Made by a program: the position numbers and the translations under genes
Notes under the pieces: generated by a model
Databases searched by the model: none
What the model saw: the letters and a program-made list of their open reading frames with translations, nothing else
What the model was told of the DNA's origin: nothing
NCBI GenBank assembly: GCA_000824785.1
Contig: CCNB01000026.1
Coordinates: 1 to 33,460, forward strand
DNA length: 33,460 bases
Source of the DNA: Mesorhizobium plurifarium
GTDB taxonomy: Bacteria; Pseudomonadota; Alphaproteobacteria; Rhizobiales; Rhizobiaceae
Direction: 5' to 3'
Shown: in pieces, positions 9,081 to 16,452 of the stretch
Numbering within the stretch: the first letter of the stretch is position 1
Layout of the letters: each line of letters begins with the position of its first letter

Positions 9081-9109
9081 ATGACAAAGTCATGCGCCGG
9101 TGCTATCTT
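9081..9109 (+). promoter_or_regulatory. candidate parDE promoter with overlapping palindrome
   Basis: ATGACA (9081-9086, five of six matches to the -35 consensus) and TATCTT (9104-9109) are separated by 17 bases. The -35 box is one arm of a short palindrome, ATGAC-AAA-GTCAT (9081-9093). This fits ParD autorepression, the usual control of parDE operons, but binding is inferred only from position. Confidence 0.4.
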
Positions 9110-9132
9110 AAGAGGCATCAAGGAGACGAGTT

Positions 9133-9423
9133 ATGCGAAACTCCCAGCCCCTGACGATTACGCTACCGCTCGAAATGGCGCAGATGGTGAAAGACAAGGT
9201 TGCCTCGGGCGAATACGCTACCGAAAGCGAGGTCATCCGCGACGGTTTGCGTACGCTGGCTGCCCGTGACGCAGCAGTTGAACGCTGGTTGCGCGAGGAG
9301 GTCGTGCCGACGATGCAGGACGCGCGTGCCCATCCAGAGAAGCTTTTGACGGCCGAGCGGCTGCGCCGCAATCTCTCCGAGCACATCAACGCGATCGTCG
9401 CTAAGCCACGATCCGGTGCATGA
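9133..9423 (+). CDS. parD: type II antitoxin, ParD/CopG ribbon-helix-helix family
   Basis: A 96-residue cytoplasmic antitoxin. The N-terminus QPLTITLPLEMAQMVKDKVASG followed by YATESEVIRDGLRTL is the ribbon-helix-helix fold of ParD (residues 5-45), which binds the operon's own promoter. The charged C-terminal half (RWLREEVVPTMQDARAHPEKLL) is the part expected to wrap and neutralise the toxin. AAGGAGACGAG before the ATG is a strong ribosome-binding site. Its stop overlaps the toxin start as ATGA, a normal translational-coupling arrangement. Confidence 0.93.
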   Translation: MRNSQPLTITLPLEMAQMVKDKVASGEYATESEVIRDGLRTLAARDAAVERWLREEVVPTMQDARAHPEKLLTAERLRRNLSEHINAIVAKPRSGA

Positions 9424-9731
9424 AGTATCAGGTCAGGTTCCACGCCGCGGCCGAGCAAGACATTGCCGAACTGCTGAGCCAACTTGCGCCGAAGGCTGGC
9501 GCGGAAACTGCCTTGCGCTTTGTCGGGCGTATTATCGATTATTGCGTCGACTTTGCGACTTTTCCAGAGCGTGGCACGCGTCATGACGAGATCGCCCCGG
9601 GTTTGCGTACGGTAGGGTGGCGCCGGCGCGCGACGATCGCGTTCGAAATCGTGGATGACAAAGTGGTCATCCTCCGGATTCTCTACGCAGGTCGTACACT
9701 CGAACTGCCGGACGGAGAATCCGAACATTGA
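9420..9731 (+). CDS. parE: type II toxin, ParE/RelE superfamily
   Basis: A 103-residue toxin of the ParE/RelE fold. The pattern YQVRFHAAAEQDIAELLSQLA, IIDYCVDFATFPERGTRHDEIAPGLRTVG and VDDKVVILRILYAGR is that of ParE proteins, whose known members poison DNA gyrase; a gyrase target here is inferred from family. Translation is coupled to parD through the four-base ATGA overlap. The frame is intact, so the module may be active. It converges on the histidine kinase gene with a 10-base gap. Confidence 0.92.
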   Translation: MKYQVRFHAAAEQDIAELLSQLAPKAGAETALRFVGRIIDYCVDFATFPERGTRHDEIAPGLRTVGWRRRATIAFEIVDDKVVILRILYAGRTLELPDGESEH

Positions 9732-9741
9732 CAGGTGGGCT

Positions 9742-11109
9742 TTAGGCCAGCGGCAGCCGCACCTCGACCTTGAGCCCGCCGGCGGCGGCGTCGCCCAGCG
9801 TGACGCTGCCGCCGGCATTCTCGACCACCTCGCGCACGATGGCGAGACCAAGCCCGCTGCCTTCCTCGGTCGCGCCGGCAATACGATAGAAGCGCTCGAA
9901 GACATGCTCGCGCTCTTCAGGCGCAATGCCAGGCCCGGCATCGCTGACCGTGAGCTCGGCCTCGCCGTCCGAGGCGGCGAGCCTCACCGTGACGCTGCCG
10001 CCCGGTTTGGAATAGCGCAGCGCGTTGTCGACAAGGTTCACGATCATCTCGCGCAGCATCGTGCCGTCGCCGACCACCGTCACCGGTCCGTTCTCCTCGA
10101 GACCGAGGTCAATGGCGCGGTCGATCGCCGCCGGCGCCTGCGCTTCCAGCACATGGCGCGCAGCTTCGGTGAGGTCGATGCGATCGGCGCGCGGCCGTCG
10201 GCTGCCGGGTTCTGCCCTGGACAGGGTGAGCAACTGTTCGGCCAACCGCGCCAACTTGCCGGAACTCGCCTGCAAGGCGACCAGCGCCTCCTGGCGCCGG
10301 TCGGCCGCGGTTTCGCGCAAGGCATAGCTTGCCTGCGTCGACAAGAGCGCCAGCGGCGTGCGCAGCTGGTGCGCGGCATTGGCGATGAAGCGCCGCTGCG
10401 CCGCCATCTGCGCCCGCACGCGCTCCATATAAGCGTTGAGCGCGTCGATCAGCGGTCGGATCTCGCTCTGCGCGCCCGAGACCTCCACCGGATCGAGATC
10501 GCTGCGGCTTCGCGAGCGCACGGCATCGCGCAGCCGGATGATCGGCGCCAGCCCGCGGCGCAGGCCGAGCAGCACGAACACGCCGGCAATAGCCACCAAG
10601 GCAAGCTGCTGGGCGAAGGCGCTGAGCCACAGGCGCCTCACCATCGCGTCATGGCCGGCGAGCGTGACGCCGACCGTGACCTTGATCGGCGAATCCGTGC
10701 CGGCGCCGATCACGGCATGGCTGAGCGTCGCCAGGCGCAGCGGGTGATCGCGATAGGAGGCCTCGATGCTGCCGCGCTCCGGCGCCACGGGCAGGTCGGG
10801 ATAGCCGGTCAGCAGCCGTCCGCCGGCCGTCTCGACGTGATAGTAGACGCTGTCGCGGTCGCCGGTGTCGAACATCTCGATCGCCGCCGGCGGCACGGTC
10901 GCGTCCAGCACGCCGTCGGCCATCGCCACCTGTTCGGCGATGGCGCGCGCCGAGCCGACCAGCATGCGATCGGTGACGAGGTCCGCAGTCGCCAGCGCGT
11001 TGCGCTGGCTCGTCCACAAATTGATGGCGGCGAGCCCGGCCAGCGGCAGCACCACCCAGGCCAGCAATTGCAGGCGAAGGCTGCCGATCCGAAGCCTGCC
11101 GATCCTCAT
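9742..11109 (-). CDS. two-component sensor histidine kinase (TctE-like)
   Basis: A 455-residue inner-membrane kinase. A first membrane helix lies at about 13-31 and a second at about 163-182, enclosing a ~130-residue periplasmic sensor of the 2CSK_N type seen in TctE. HAMP-like sequence follows (GLAPIIRLRDAV). The phosphoacceptor His is at 247 in RRFIANAAHQLRTPLALL. ATP-binding motifs are the N-box NLVDNALRYS (358-367), the G1 box VSDAGPGI (388-395), the F-box FERFYR and the G2 box GSGLGLAIV (417-425). The start overlaps the response-regulator stop by four bases (ATGA), so the two are co-transcribed and translationally coupled. TctDE in enteric bacteria controls tricarboxylate uptake; no such transporter lies next door here, so the signal is open. 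Confidence 0.92.
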   Translation of the reverse strand: MRIGRLRIGSLRLQLLAWVVLPLAGLAAINLWTSQRNALATADLVTDRMLVGSARAIAEQVAMADGVLDATVPPAAIEMFDTGDRDSVYYHVETAGGRLLTGYPDLPVAPERGSIEASYRDHPLRLATLSHAVIGAGTDSPIKVTVGVTLAGHDAMVRRLWLSAFAQQLALVAIAGVFVLLGLRRGLAPIIRLRDAVRSRSRSDLDPVEVSGAQSEIRPLIDALNAYMERVRAQMAAQRRFIANAAHQLRTPLALLSTQASYALRETAADRRQEALVALQASSGKLARLAEQLLTLSRAEPGSRRPRADRIDLTEAARHVLEAQAPAAIDRAIDLGLEENGPVTVVGDGTMLREMIVNLVDNALRYSKPGGSVTVRLAASDGEAELTVSDAGPGIAPEEREHVFERFYRIAGATEEGSGLGLAIVREVVENAGGSVTLGDAAAGGLKVEVRLPLA

Positions 11110-11783
11110 GGCGCCGGATCGTCGTGGCGCAAGAGATAGCCAAGGCCGCGCAAGGTTGCGATCTGGACGCGCGAGCCCTCGAGCTTCTTGCGCAAGCGAT
11201 GCACATAGATCTCGATGGCGCTGGGGTCGGCATCGGTCTCGAAGTCGTAGATAGCGGTCGAGAGCGCTGCCTTGCTCACCGTGCGCCCGGCCTTGACGAC
11301 GAGCTGTTCCAGCACGGCGTGCTCGCGCGGTGTCAGCGACAGCGTCGCGCCGGCAAGCGAGAACAGGCGGGTGTTGGTGTCGAACACAAGGTCGCCGCAG
11401 GCAATGACCGGCGCGGTGCGGTCGTTGGCGCGGCGCAACTGCACGCGGATGCGCGCCTCCAACTCCTCGATCTGGAAAGGTTTCGCCAGATAGTCGTCGG
11501 CGCCTTCGTTGAGGCCCTTGACCCGGCCGTCGAGGCTGGCATTGGCGGTGAGCACGATCACCGGCACCGGGTTGCCGCGCGCCCGCAGCCTTTTCAGCAC
11601 CTCCATGCCGCCCATGCGGGGCAGGGCAAGGTCGAGGATGATCAAGGCATGCTCGCCGGCAGCCAAGGCATGCTCGACATCCTCGCCGTCATGCACGACG
11701 TCGACGACATAGCTCGCCTGGCGCAGCGTCTTGCTCAGCCAATCGGCCAGTTCGCGATTGTCCTCGACAAGCAGCAGCCGCAT
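11106..11783 (-). CDS. two-component response regulator, OmpR/PhoB family (TctD-like)
   Basis: A 225-residue DNA-binding regulator. The receiver domain (1-115) begins MRLLLVEDNRELADWL, has the phosphoacceptor Asp51 in ALIILDLALPRMGG, a Thr in VLTANAS and the Lys in DDYLAKPF. The C-terminal winged helix (about 130-220) shows LSLTPREHAVLEQLVVKAGRTVSKAALSTAIYD and ends IEIYVHRLRKKLEGSRVQIATLRGLGYLL, typical of OmpR/PhoB. I start at the ATG at 11783 because the receiver begins there; the open frame extends 82 codons upstream without matching anything. It is first in the operon with the kinase. One TetR-type palindrome lies about 180 bases upstream. Confidence 0.94.
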   Translation of the reverse strand: MRLLLVEDNRELADWLSKTLRQASYVVDVVHDGEDVEHALAAGEHALIILDLALPRMGGMEVLKRLRARGNPVPVIVLTANASLDGRVKGLNEGADDYLAKPFQIEELEARIRVQLRRANDRTAPVIACGDLVFDTNTRLFSLAGATLSLTPREHAVLEQLVVKAGRTVSKAALSTAIYDFETDADPSAIEIYVHRLRKKLEGSRVQIATLRGLGYLLRHDDPAP

Positions 11784-11963
11784 CGTTTGTCGCTGTTTCC
11801 TCCCAACAGCGCCGACCTTCGCCAAGAGCGGCGGACGACGTCCAAATTGGTCCCTGAGGCAACCGATAGTATCGATCGGCCCGCAAGGCAAACGTGGTTT
11901 CCCGGCGATCGCCGCCCGGTCACGGCGCCTGCCGAGCCACCTGTCGGGCCATGCAAGTAATAA

Positions 11964-11980
11964 AACCGAACCGTTCGGTT
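11964..11980. promoter_or_regulatory. TetR-type palindromic operator, site 1
   Basis: AACCGAAC-C-GTTCGGTT, a perfect 8-base inverted repeat around one base, the shape of many TetR-family operators. It lies 181 bases upstream of the response-regulator start (minus strand). On that strand a TTGAAC runs into the palindrome, so it could cover a promoter reading toward the two-component genes. No TetR gene is present in the window. Confidence 0.6.
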
Positions 11981-12123
11981 CAATTAATGTTGACGGTTCG
12001 TGTAACCCTGGTGAACACCGGCAGCCCATATCAGGGTGCCCCCATCTGGCGATGATTGCCCTAAACGACTGGTATTAAACGATAAAAATGTGGCCGCTGC
12101 ATCGCTCACGCAATTTCAAGATC

Positions 12124-12142
12124 GAACCGAACGGTTCGGTTC
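12124..12142. promoter_or_regulatory. TetR-type palindromic operator, site 2
   Basis: GAACCGAAC-G-GTTCGGTTC, a perfect 9-base inverted repeat around one base. It carries the same half-site as site 1, 160 bases away. It lies 123 bases upstream of the first DUF680 gene. The 482-base gap between the two-component operon and the DUF680 genes (11784-12265) holds these two sites and an AT-rich stretch between them; I see no gene in it. Confidence 0.65.
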
Positions 12143-12265
12143 ACAACTTTTCGTGATTGGAAATGGCAACAGGGCCGACCCATTTCGGGGTGGTCCGAGC
12201 GACGCGAATTTCCATTAAGGCACGCCACTAGACGGACACGACTTTTGAAATCTGGAGTACCTAAA

Positions 12266-12499
12266 ATGAACAAGATTGCTTTTGCCGCCGCTGCCTTCCT
12301 CATTGCCACGGGCAGCGCTTTCGCCGGCAGCGATCACTTCAACCCCAACGATGCCAACCAGTCGGCGGTAACGGCCCCGGCGGGCAACGTCGATCGCACC
12401 GTCACCGGCTCGATCAGCAAGTTCGAACAGCGCTTCATCAAGAACGCGCCGAACTCGAACCAGCAGGAATCCGGCCAGGGCCTCTGGGGCAACCATTAA
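12266..12499 (+). CDS. DUF680 family small secreted protein, copy 1
   Basis: A 77-residue protein opening MNKIAFAAAAFLIATGSAFAG, a clear Sec signal peptide with cleavage after AFA (residue 20). The mature ~57 residues carry the family core GSDHFNPNDANQ and end GLWGNH. I start at 12266 because CTGGAG lies about 9 bases upstream and the signal peptide begins there; the in-frame ATG at 12245 has no such support. The function of DUF680 is unknown; the mature part has no Cys and no membrane segment, so it is probably a soluble periplasmic or secreted protein. First of four tandem paralogues. No terminator separates it from copy 2, so these two may share a transcript. Confidence 0.88.
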   Translation: MNKIAFAAAAFLIATGSAFAGSDHFNPNDANQSAVTAPAGNVDRTVTGSISKFEQRFIKNAPNSNQQESGQGLWGNH

Positions 12500-12562
12500 G
12501 CTGGTTCCAGTCCTGACCAATATCTCAACCCAATCATCAACTTTGAATCTGGAGTAACTCAA

Positions 12563-12769
12563 ATGACCAAGATCGCTCTTACCGCCGCCGCCGTGCTTGT
12601 CGCCACTGGCGCCGCTTTCGCTGGGTCCGATCACTACAACCCCAACGAAGCCAACCGGCCGGCCGCCTCGGTCGACACCTCGGTCACCGCTTCGACCAAG
12701 AAGTCGGACGCGAATGTCCAGAAGCCGGCGGCTCAGGCTCCTGCCCAGGATCTGTTCGGCAACCGCTGA
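12563..12769 (+). CDS. DUF680 family small secreted protein, copy 2
   Basis: A 68-residue protein with signal peptide MTKIALTAAAVLVATGAAFA (cleavage before GSDHYNPNEANR). The mature part is only about 48 residues and ends DLFGNR. Its leader (CTTTGAATCTGGAGTAA) nearly matches that of copy 1 and holds the ribosome-binding site. It is 58/68 identical to copy 3 by eye, and even the 3' flank and terminator are shared, so copies 2 and 3 arose by a recent duplication. Function unknown. Confidence 0.88.
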   Translation: MTKIALTAAAVLVATGAAFAGSDHYNPNEANRPAASVDTSVTASTKKSDANVQKPAAQAPAQDLFGNR

Positions 12770-12804
12770 ACGGCCCGGTCTTCCAAGACTCTCTCCCAAG
12801 ACTT

Positions 12805-12840
12805 CAAAGCGGCGGGCTTGTCCCGCCGCTTTGTTTTTCT
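12805..12840 (+). terminator. intrinsic terminator after DUF680 copy 2
   Basis: CAAAGCGGCGGG and CCCGCCGCTTTG pair perfectly over 12 bases around CTTGT, followed by TTTTTCT. A textbook intrinsic terminator, 35 bases after the stop. Confidence 0.95.
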
Positions 12841-13104
12841 GCAGCCGGCTACCCTTGGGCCGGCTTTCCGGGGGGTGATCAAGCATTCATCACGAAGCGG
12901 TGATGCCTGTAACGACGCCCCTGGTGCCGTCGAAGTGGGAGCAAGGGCCGATAGACGGGGCCGATGCCAGGAAATTCAAGGGAGTGGAGCGAGCGGGCGG
13001 CACCCGGGCGATTGTCCGAGGCTGTCCCATGCCGATCCACCAGGTCATCGGATCGTCAATTGCGCCCGACCAAACAGCTCAACCCGAAACCAGGAGTATT
13101 TGAA

Positions 13105-13311
13105 ATGACCAAGATCGCTCTTACCGCTGCCGCCCTGCTTGTCGCCACTGGCGCCGCCTTCGCCGGGTCGGATCACTACAATCCCAATGAGGCCAACCGG
13201 CAGGCTGCTTCGGTCGACACCTCGTTCACCGCTTCGATCAACAAGTCGGACGCGAATGTCCGGAAGCCCGCGCCCCGGGCCGAGACCCAGGACCTGTTCG
13301 GCAATCGCTGA
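13105..13311 (+). CDS. DUF680 family small secreted protein, copy 3
   Basis: A 68-residue near-duplicate of copy 2, with signal peptide MTKIALTAAALLVATGAAFA and mature core GSDHYNPNEANRQAASVDTS ending DLFGNR. The start at 13105 is set by the signal peptide and CAGGAG nine bases upstream; longer in-frame starts (12964) lack both. It has its own 271-base upstream region after the copy 2 terminator, in which I see no other gene, so it probably has its own promoter. Function unknown. Confidence 0.88.
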   Translation: MTKIALTAAALLVATGAAFAGSDHYNPNEANRQAASVDTSFTASINKSDANVRKPAPRAETQDLFGNR

Positions 13312-13350
13312 ACGGCCCGGTCTTCCAAGATTCTCTCTTCCAAGACCCTT

Positions 13351-13383
13351 GAGCGGCGGGCTTGTCCCGCCGCTCTGCTTTTC
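13351..13383 (+). terminator. intrinsic terminator after DUF680 copy 3
   Basis: GAGCGGCGGG and CCCGCCGCTC pair over 10 bases around CTTGT, then TGCTTTTC. It is the duplicated counterpart of the copy 2 terminator, with compensating changes at the stem base (AAAG/CTTT became GAG/CTC). Confidence 0.93.
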
Positions 13384-13411
13384 GACAGCCGGCTATCGCC
13401 GGATTGAATCG

Positions 13412-13442
13412 ATCACAAGGATTTGTCATCACAAGCATTTGT
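13412..13442 (+). repeat. tandem 16-base repeat upstream of DUF680 copy 4
   Basis: ATCACAAGGATTTGT (13412-13426) and ATCACAAGCATTTGT (13428-13442) are two 15-base units with one mismatch, spaced one per 16 bases. Each unit is itself a loose dyad (ACAA....TTGT). They sit about 165 bases before copy 4, in an otherwise featureless gap (13384-13606), and could be paired activator or repressor sites. Confidence 0.45.
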
Positions 13443-13606
13443 AATTGTTTGTCTTTTTCTGGGCCGAATCCAAGCCGAGGCTGCTGTGGTGGCTGAAAAA
13501 CGGATTGGCCGGGAATAAATCCCGACCGTCGCGGGTCTTGTCGGCAGCGGGGCCATCCTCCCAAGGCCACCGCCCCGACGAAACCAGATGAACAAGGAAA
13601 ACTGAA

Positions 13607-13864
13607 ATGACCAGGATCGCTCTCACCACTGCCGCAATGCTTCTCGCGATGGGCTCCGCCTTCGCCGGCAGCGACCATGCCGGAAGCAGCCATTATGACC
13701 CTAACGATGCCAATCGGCCGACCGCCGGCGTCGACACCAGCCTCACCGCTTCGATCCGCAAGCATGAGGTGGCGAGGCCGGGTGATGTCGACAATTCGAT
13801 GACCACCGGTCCCGCCGGTTCCAAGGCTTGGCCCGATCCGGGCCAGGGCATCTGGGGCAACTGA
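13607..13864 (+). CDS. DUF680 family small secreted protein, copy 4
   Basis: An 85-residue divergent member. The signal peptide MTRIALTTAAMLLAMGSAFAG is conserved. The mature core has an insertion (GSDHAGSSHYDPNDANRPTAGVDTS) before the family motif, and the C-terminus ends GQGIWGN, closer to copy 1 than to copies 2 and 3. AAGGAAAAC precedes the ATG. It is followed by its own hairpin terminator. Function unknown. Confidence 0.87.
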   Translation: MTRIALTTAAMLLAMGSAFAGSDHAGSSHYDPNDANRPTAGVDTSLTASIRKHEVARPGDVDNSMTTGPAGSKAWPDPGQGIWGN

Positions 13865-13882
13865 TTTTCACCCCGAAATGTC

Positions 13883-13913
13883 AAAGGCGGCGGGCTTGCT
13901 CCGCCGCCTTTTG
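13883..13913. terminator. bidirectional-looking terminator between DUF680 copy 4 and the phosphatase gene
   Basis: AAAGGCGGCGG and CCGCCGCCTTT pair over 11 bases around a 7-base loop. A T-run follows on the plus strand and TTTGACA on the minus strand, so it can serve both converging genes. Confidence 0.9.
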
Positions 13914-13969
13914 TACTGAGCGGCGACGAAGCGCCAATTCTTTTCTTGCCGGGAGATTGGCGGCGTCGT

Positions 13970-14485
13970 CTACGCCAGATCCTTCGGCCGAATGCAATGC
14001 GTGAGCCGTGCGCCGCGAAAGTCGAGGTCCGCCCAATCCTCGTCCAGCGTGAACCGCGCAAGCGCGGCCGTCGGAAACTTCGCTTCGATCTTCTTGAAAA
14101 CGCTCTCATCCGATCCGGCGCCGGCCAGCCGCAACCCAAACTGCTGCAGGCCGGGATTGTGGCCGATCACGAGCAGGTTGGTTGCCTTGGCCTGCCGCAC
14201 CCGCGCCAGAATGGTGGCAGGCGCCGCCTCGTAGAGTTCTTCCGCAAATTCCGCCTGCACATGCTTCGGCAGCTCCTGGGCAACCAGCCGCCAGGTGTCG
14301 CGGGTGCGCAGCGTCGGCGAGACCAGCGCCAGATCCGGCAGCCAGCCGCGCCGGGCAAGCTCCCGCCCCATCAGCGGCGCCGTCTTCAAGCCGCGTGGGG
14401 CGAGAGGCCGGTCGAAATCGTCAAGCTTGGGATCATCCCAGCTCGACTTGGCGTGGCGCAGGATGAGCAGCTGTCTCACAGGCAT
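13970..14485 (-). CDS. SixA-like histidine phosphatase
   Basis: A 171-residue cytoplasmic phosphatase of the histidine phosphatase (phosphoglycerate mutase-like) superfamily. The catalytic RH motif is at residues 10-11 (LILRHAKSSW), a phosphate-binding Arg at about 60-62 (SPTLRTR) and the second His at 109 (VIGHNPGLQQ). The short length and RHAKSSW match SixA, which in E. coli acts on phosphohistidine proteins; the substrate here is not known. The stop codon of purN (TAG) overlaps the ribosome-binding site (GAGG), and only 8 bases separate the two genes, so it is the third gene of a purM-purN operon. Confidence 0.9.
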   Translation of the reverse strand: MPVRQLLILRHAKSSWDDPKLDDFDRPLAPRGLKTAPLMGRELARRGWLPDLALVSPTLRTRDTWRLVAQELPKHVQAEFAEELYEAAPATILARVRQAKATNLLVIGHNPGLQQFGLRLAGAGSDESVFKKIEAKFPTAALARFTLDEDWADLDFRGARLTHCIRPKDLA

Positions 14486-14493
14486 TGACGCCT

Positions 14494-15201
14494 CTACGGC
14501 GTTATCCGCGCCAGCTGTTCGAGGTCTCTCTCCTCGCGCAGCGGGTCGGGCGCCATCACCACCGAGCTGGCGTTGTCGGCGTCATCGGCGAAATGGGCGA
14601 GCACGGTGTGGCCCTTTTCCATGCGCGCCTTGCCCTCGGCGACCAGACCCAGCGCCAGCGGGTAGAGCCGATGCTCGGCCTTCAGCACGCGCGCGGCCAG
14701 CGTATCCTCATTGTCGCCGACCATGACCGGGACGGCGGCCTGCGCGATGATCGGGCCGTCATCCATCTCGGGCGTGACGAAATGCACCGAGCAGCCATGG
14801 ATGCGAACGCCGGCGCGGATCGCGCGCGCATGCGTGTCCAGACCCTTGAAGGCCGGCAGCAGGGCGGGGTGGATGTTGATCATGCGCCCCTGCCATTTCT
14901 CGACGAGGCCGCGGCCGAGGATGCGCATATAGCCGGCGAGCGCGACGATGTCGGCGCCGAAGCCGGTAAGCGCCGCGTCGATCGCGGCGTCATAGGCATC
15001 CTTGCTCGGATGGTCGGCGCGCTGGATGACCTTGGTGGCGACGCCGCGCGACTGGGCGATGCCGAGGCCGGCGGCGTTGGCGCGATCGGAGATGACGCCG
15101 ACGATCTCGGCCGGATAGGTTGGGTCGCTGGCCGCCGCGATCAGCGCCGTCATGTTCGAGCCCCGTCCCGAGATCAGGACGACCGTGCGTTTCCTGCTCA
15201 T
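14494..15201 (-). CDS. purN: phosphoribosylglycinamide formyltransferase
   Basis: A 235-residue cytoplasmic enzyme that transfers a formyl group from 10-formyl-THF to GAR in purine synthesis. The N-terminal loop SGRGSN is at 11-16. The catalytic Asn109-x-His111 (INIHPALLPAFKG) and Asp147 (MDDGPII) match the known Asn-His-Asp set. About 35 residues follow the conserved core. The start overlaps the purM stop as ATGA. The open frame runs much further upstream inside purM, but only this start gives the family N-terminus. Confidence 0.96.
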   Translation of the reverse strand: MSRKRTVVLISGRGSNMTALIAAASDPTYPAEIVGVISDRANAAGLGIAQSRGVATKVIQRADHPSKDAYDAAIDAALTGFGADIVALAGYMRILGRGLVEKWQGRMINIHPALLPAFKGLDTHARAIRAGVRIHGCSVHFVTPEMDDGPIIAQAAVPVMVGDNEDTLAARVLKAEHRLYPLALGLVAEGKARMEKGHTVLAHFADDADNASSVVMAPDPLREERDLEQLARITP

Positions 15202-16301
15202 AGGCCGATCGAGCCCCGGTAGATCACGCCGGCGTCGCGGCGCGGCACGATGCGGCCGATCGGCGTCACCGTCTCGCCGGCCTCCTGCAGCACCGCCGCG
15301 ACCTGCGCCGCCTGGCCGGAGGCGACGGCGAGGATCATGCCGATGCCGCAGTTGAAGGTGCGCATCATCTCTTCCGGCGCGACGCCGCCGGTCCTTGCCA
15401 GCCACGAGAACACCGGCGGCACGTCGATCGCCTCGAGGTCGAGCTCGGTCGAAAAATCCTTGGGCAGCACGCGCGGAATGTTTTCCGGGAAACCGCCGCC
15501 GGTGATGTGCGCGAGCGCCTTGATGCCATGCGTGTTGCGGATCGCCTTGAGGATCGACTTCACATAGATGCGCGTCGGCTCGAGCAGCGCCTCGGCGAGG
15601 CTGAGTTCCTCGTTGAAGGGCGCCGGATCGCTCCAGGCAAGACCGCTCGTCGCCACGATCCGGCGCACCAGTGAAAAGCCGTTCGAGTGCAGCCCCGACG
15701 AGGCGAGGCCGAGCAGCACGTCGCCCTCGACGATGTCGTCGGTCGGAAGCAGTTGTCCGCGCTCGGCGGCGCCGACCGCGAAGCCGGCAAGGTCGTAGTC
15801 CTTGTCGTGATACATGCCGGGCATTTCGGCGGTCTCGCCGCCGATCAGCGCGCAGCCGGCCTGCCGGCAGCCTTGCGCGATGCCGCCGACGATCGCGGCG
15901 CCCTGGTCCGGGTCGAGCTTGCCGGTGGCGAAATAGTCGAGGAAGAAGAGCGGCTCCGCGCCCTGCACGACGATGTCGTTGACGCACATGGCGACGAGGT
16001 CGATGCCGATCGTGTCGTGCTTGCCGGAATCGATAGCGATCTTGAGCTTGGTGCCGACGCCGTCATTGGCCGCGACCAGCACCGGGTCGGTGAAACCGGC
16101 GGCCTTCAAATCGAAGAGGCCGCCGAAGCCGCCGATCTCGCCGTCGGCGCCCGGCCGGCGCGTCGCGCGCACCAGCGGCTTGATCTTCTCGACCATCAGA
16201 TTGCCGGCATCGATATCGACGCCCGCCTCGGCATAGGTGAGCCCGTTCTTGCGCTTGGCCTTGTCGCCCTTGCTCATCGTCGGCTCGTCCCTGTTGGTCA
16301 T
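15198..16301 (-). CDS. purM: phosphoribosylformylglycinamidine cyclo-ligase (AIR synthetase)
   Basis: A 367-residue cytoplasmic enzyme that closes the imidazole ring of AIR with ATP in purine synthesis. The N-terminal GLTYAEAGVDIDAGN, the Gly-rich GGFGGLFDL, NDGVGTKLKIA, GGETAEMPGMY and HITGGGFPENIPRVLP are PurM signatures. Two starts are possible: 16301 (MTNRDEPT, used here) and 16277 (MSKGDKAK). Neither has a strong ribosome-binding site. It is first of purM-purN-sixA. It diverges from the phosphatidyltransferase gene across 150 bases that should hold both promoters. Confidence 0.95.
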   Translation of the reverse strand: MTNRDEPTMSKGDKAKRKNGLTYAEAGVDIDAGNLMVEKIKPLVRATRRPGADGEIGGFGGLFDLKAAGFTDPVLVAANDGVGTKLKIAIDSGKHDTIGIDLVAMCVNDIVVQGAEPLFFLDYFATGKLDPDQGAAIVGGIAQGCRQAGCALIGGETAEMPGMYHDKDYDLAGFAVGAAERGQLLPTDDIVEGDVLLGLASSGLHSNGFSLVRRIVATSGLAWSDPAPFNEELSLAEALLEPTRIYVKSILKAIRNTHGIKALAHITGGGFPENIPRVLPKDFSTELDLEAIDVPPVFSWLARTGGVAPEEMMRTFNCGIGMILAVASGQAAQVAAVLQEAGETVTPIGRIVPRRDAGVIYRGSIGL

Positions 16302-16452
16302 TGCGGGCTCTTCGCATGAATGGTTTCGGGGAGCAAGGCGCGAGAGCTAATCTCCCCTCAAGGGGTGATTGCTCGCTTCATCGGCTCGCCCTTGCGCCCA
16401 CCTCCCATCTACCTCATCTTTTCCCCAACAAACAAAGACGACGGGACATCAC

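Noticed and set aside
9655..11139. 494-codon plus-strand frame over the histidine kinase
   Set aside because: Antisense shadow: the minus strand carries all kinase motifs, and this frame starts inside parE without a ribosome-binding site.
12841..13104. Possible extra gene between DUF680 copies 2 and 3
   Set aside because: Open frames exist (for example 12818-13108), but none has a ribosome-binding site, signal peptide or family character; it is better read as the upstream region of copy 3.
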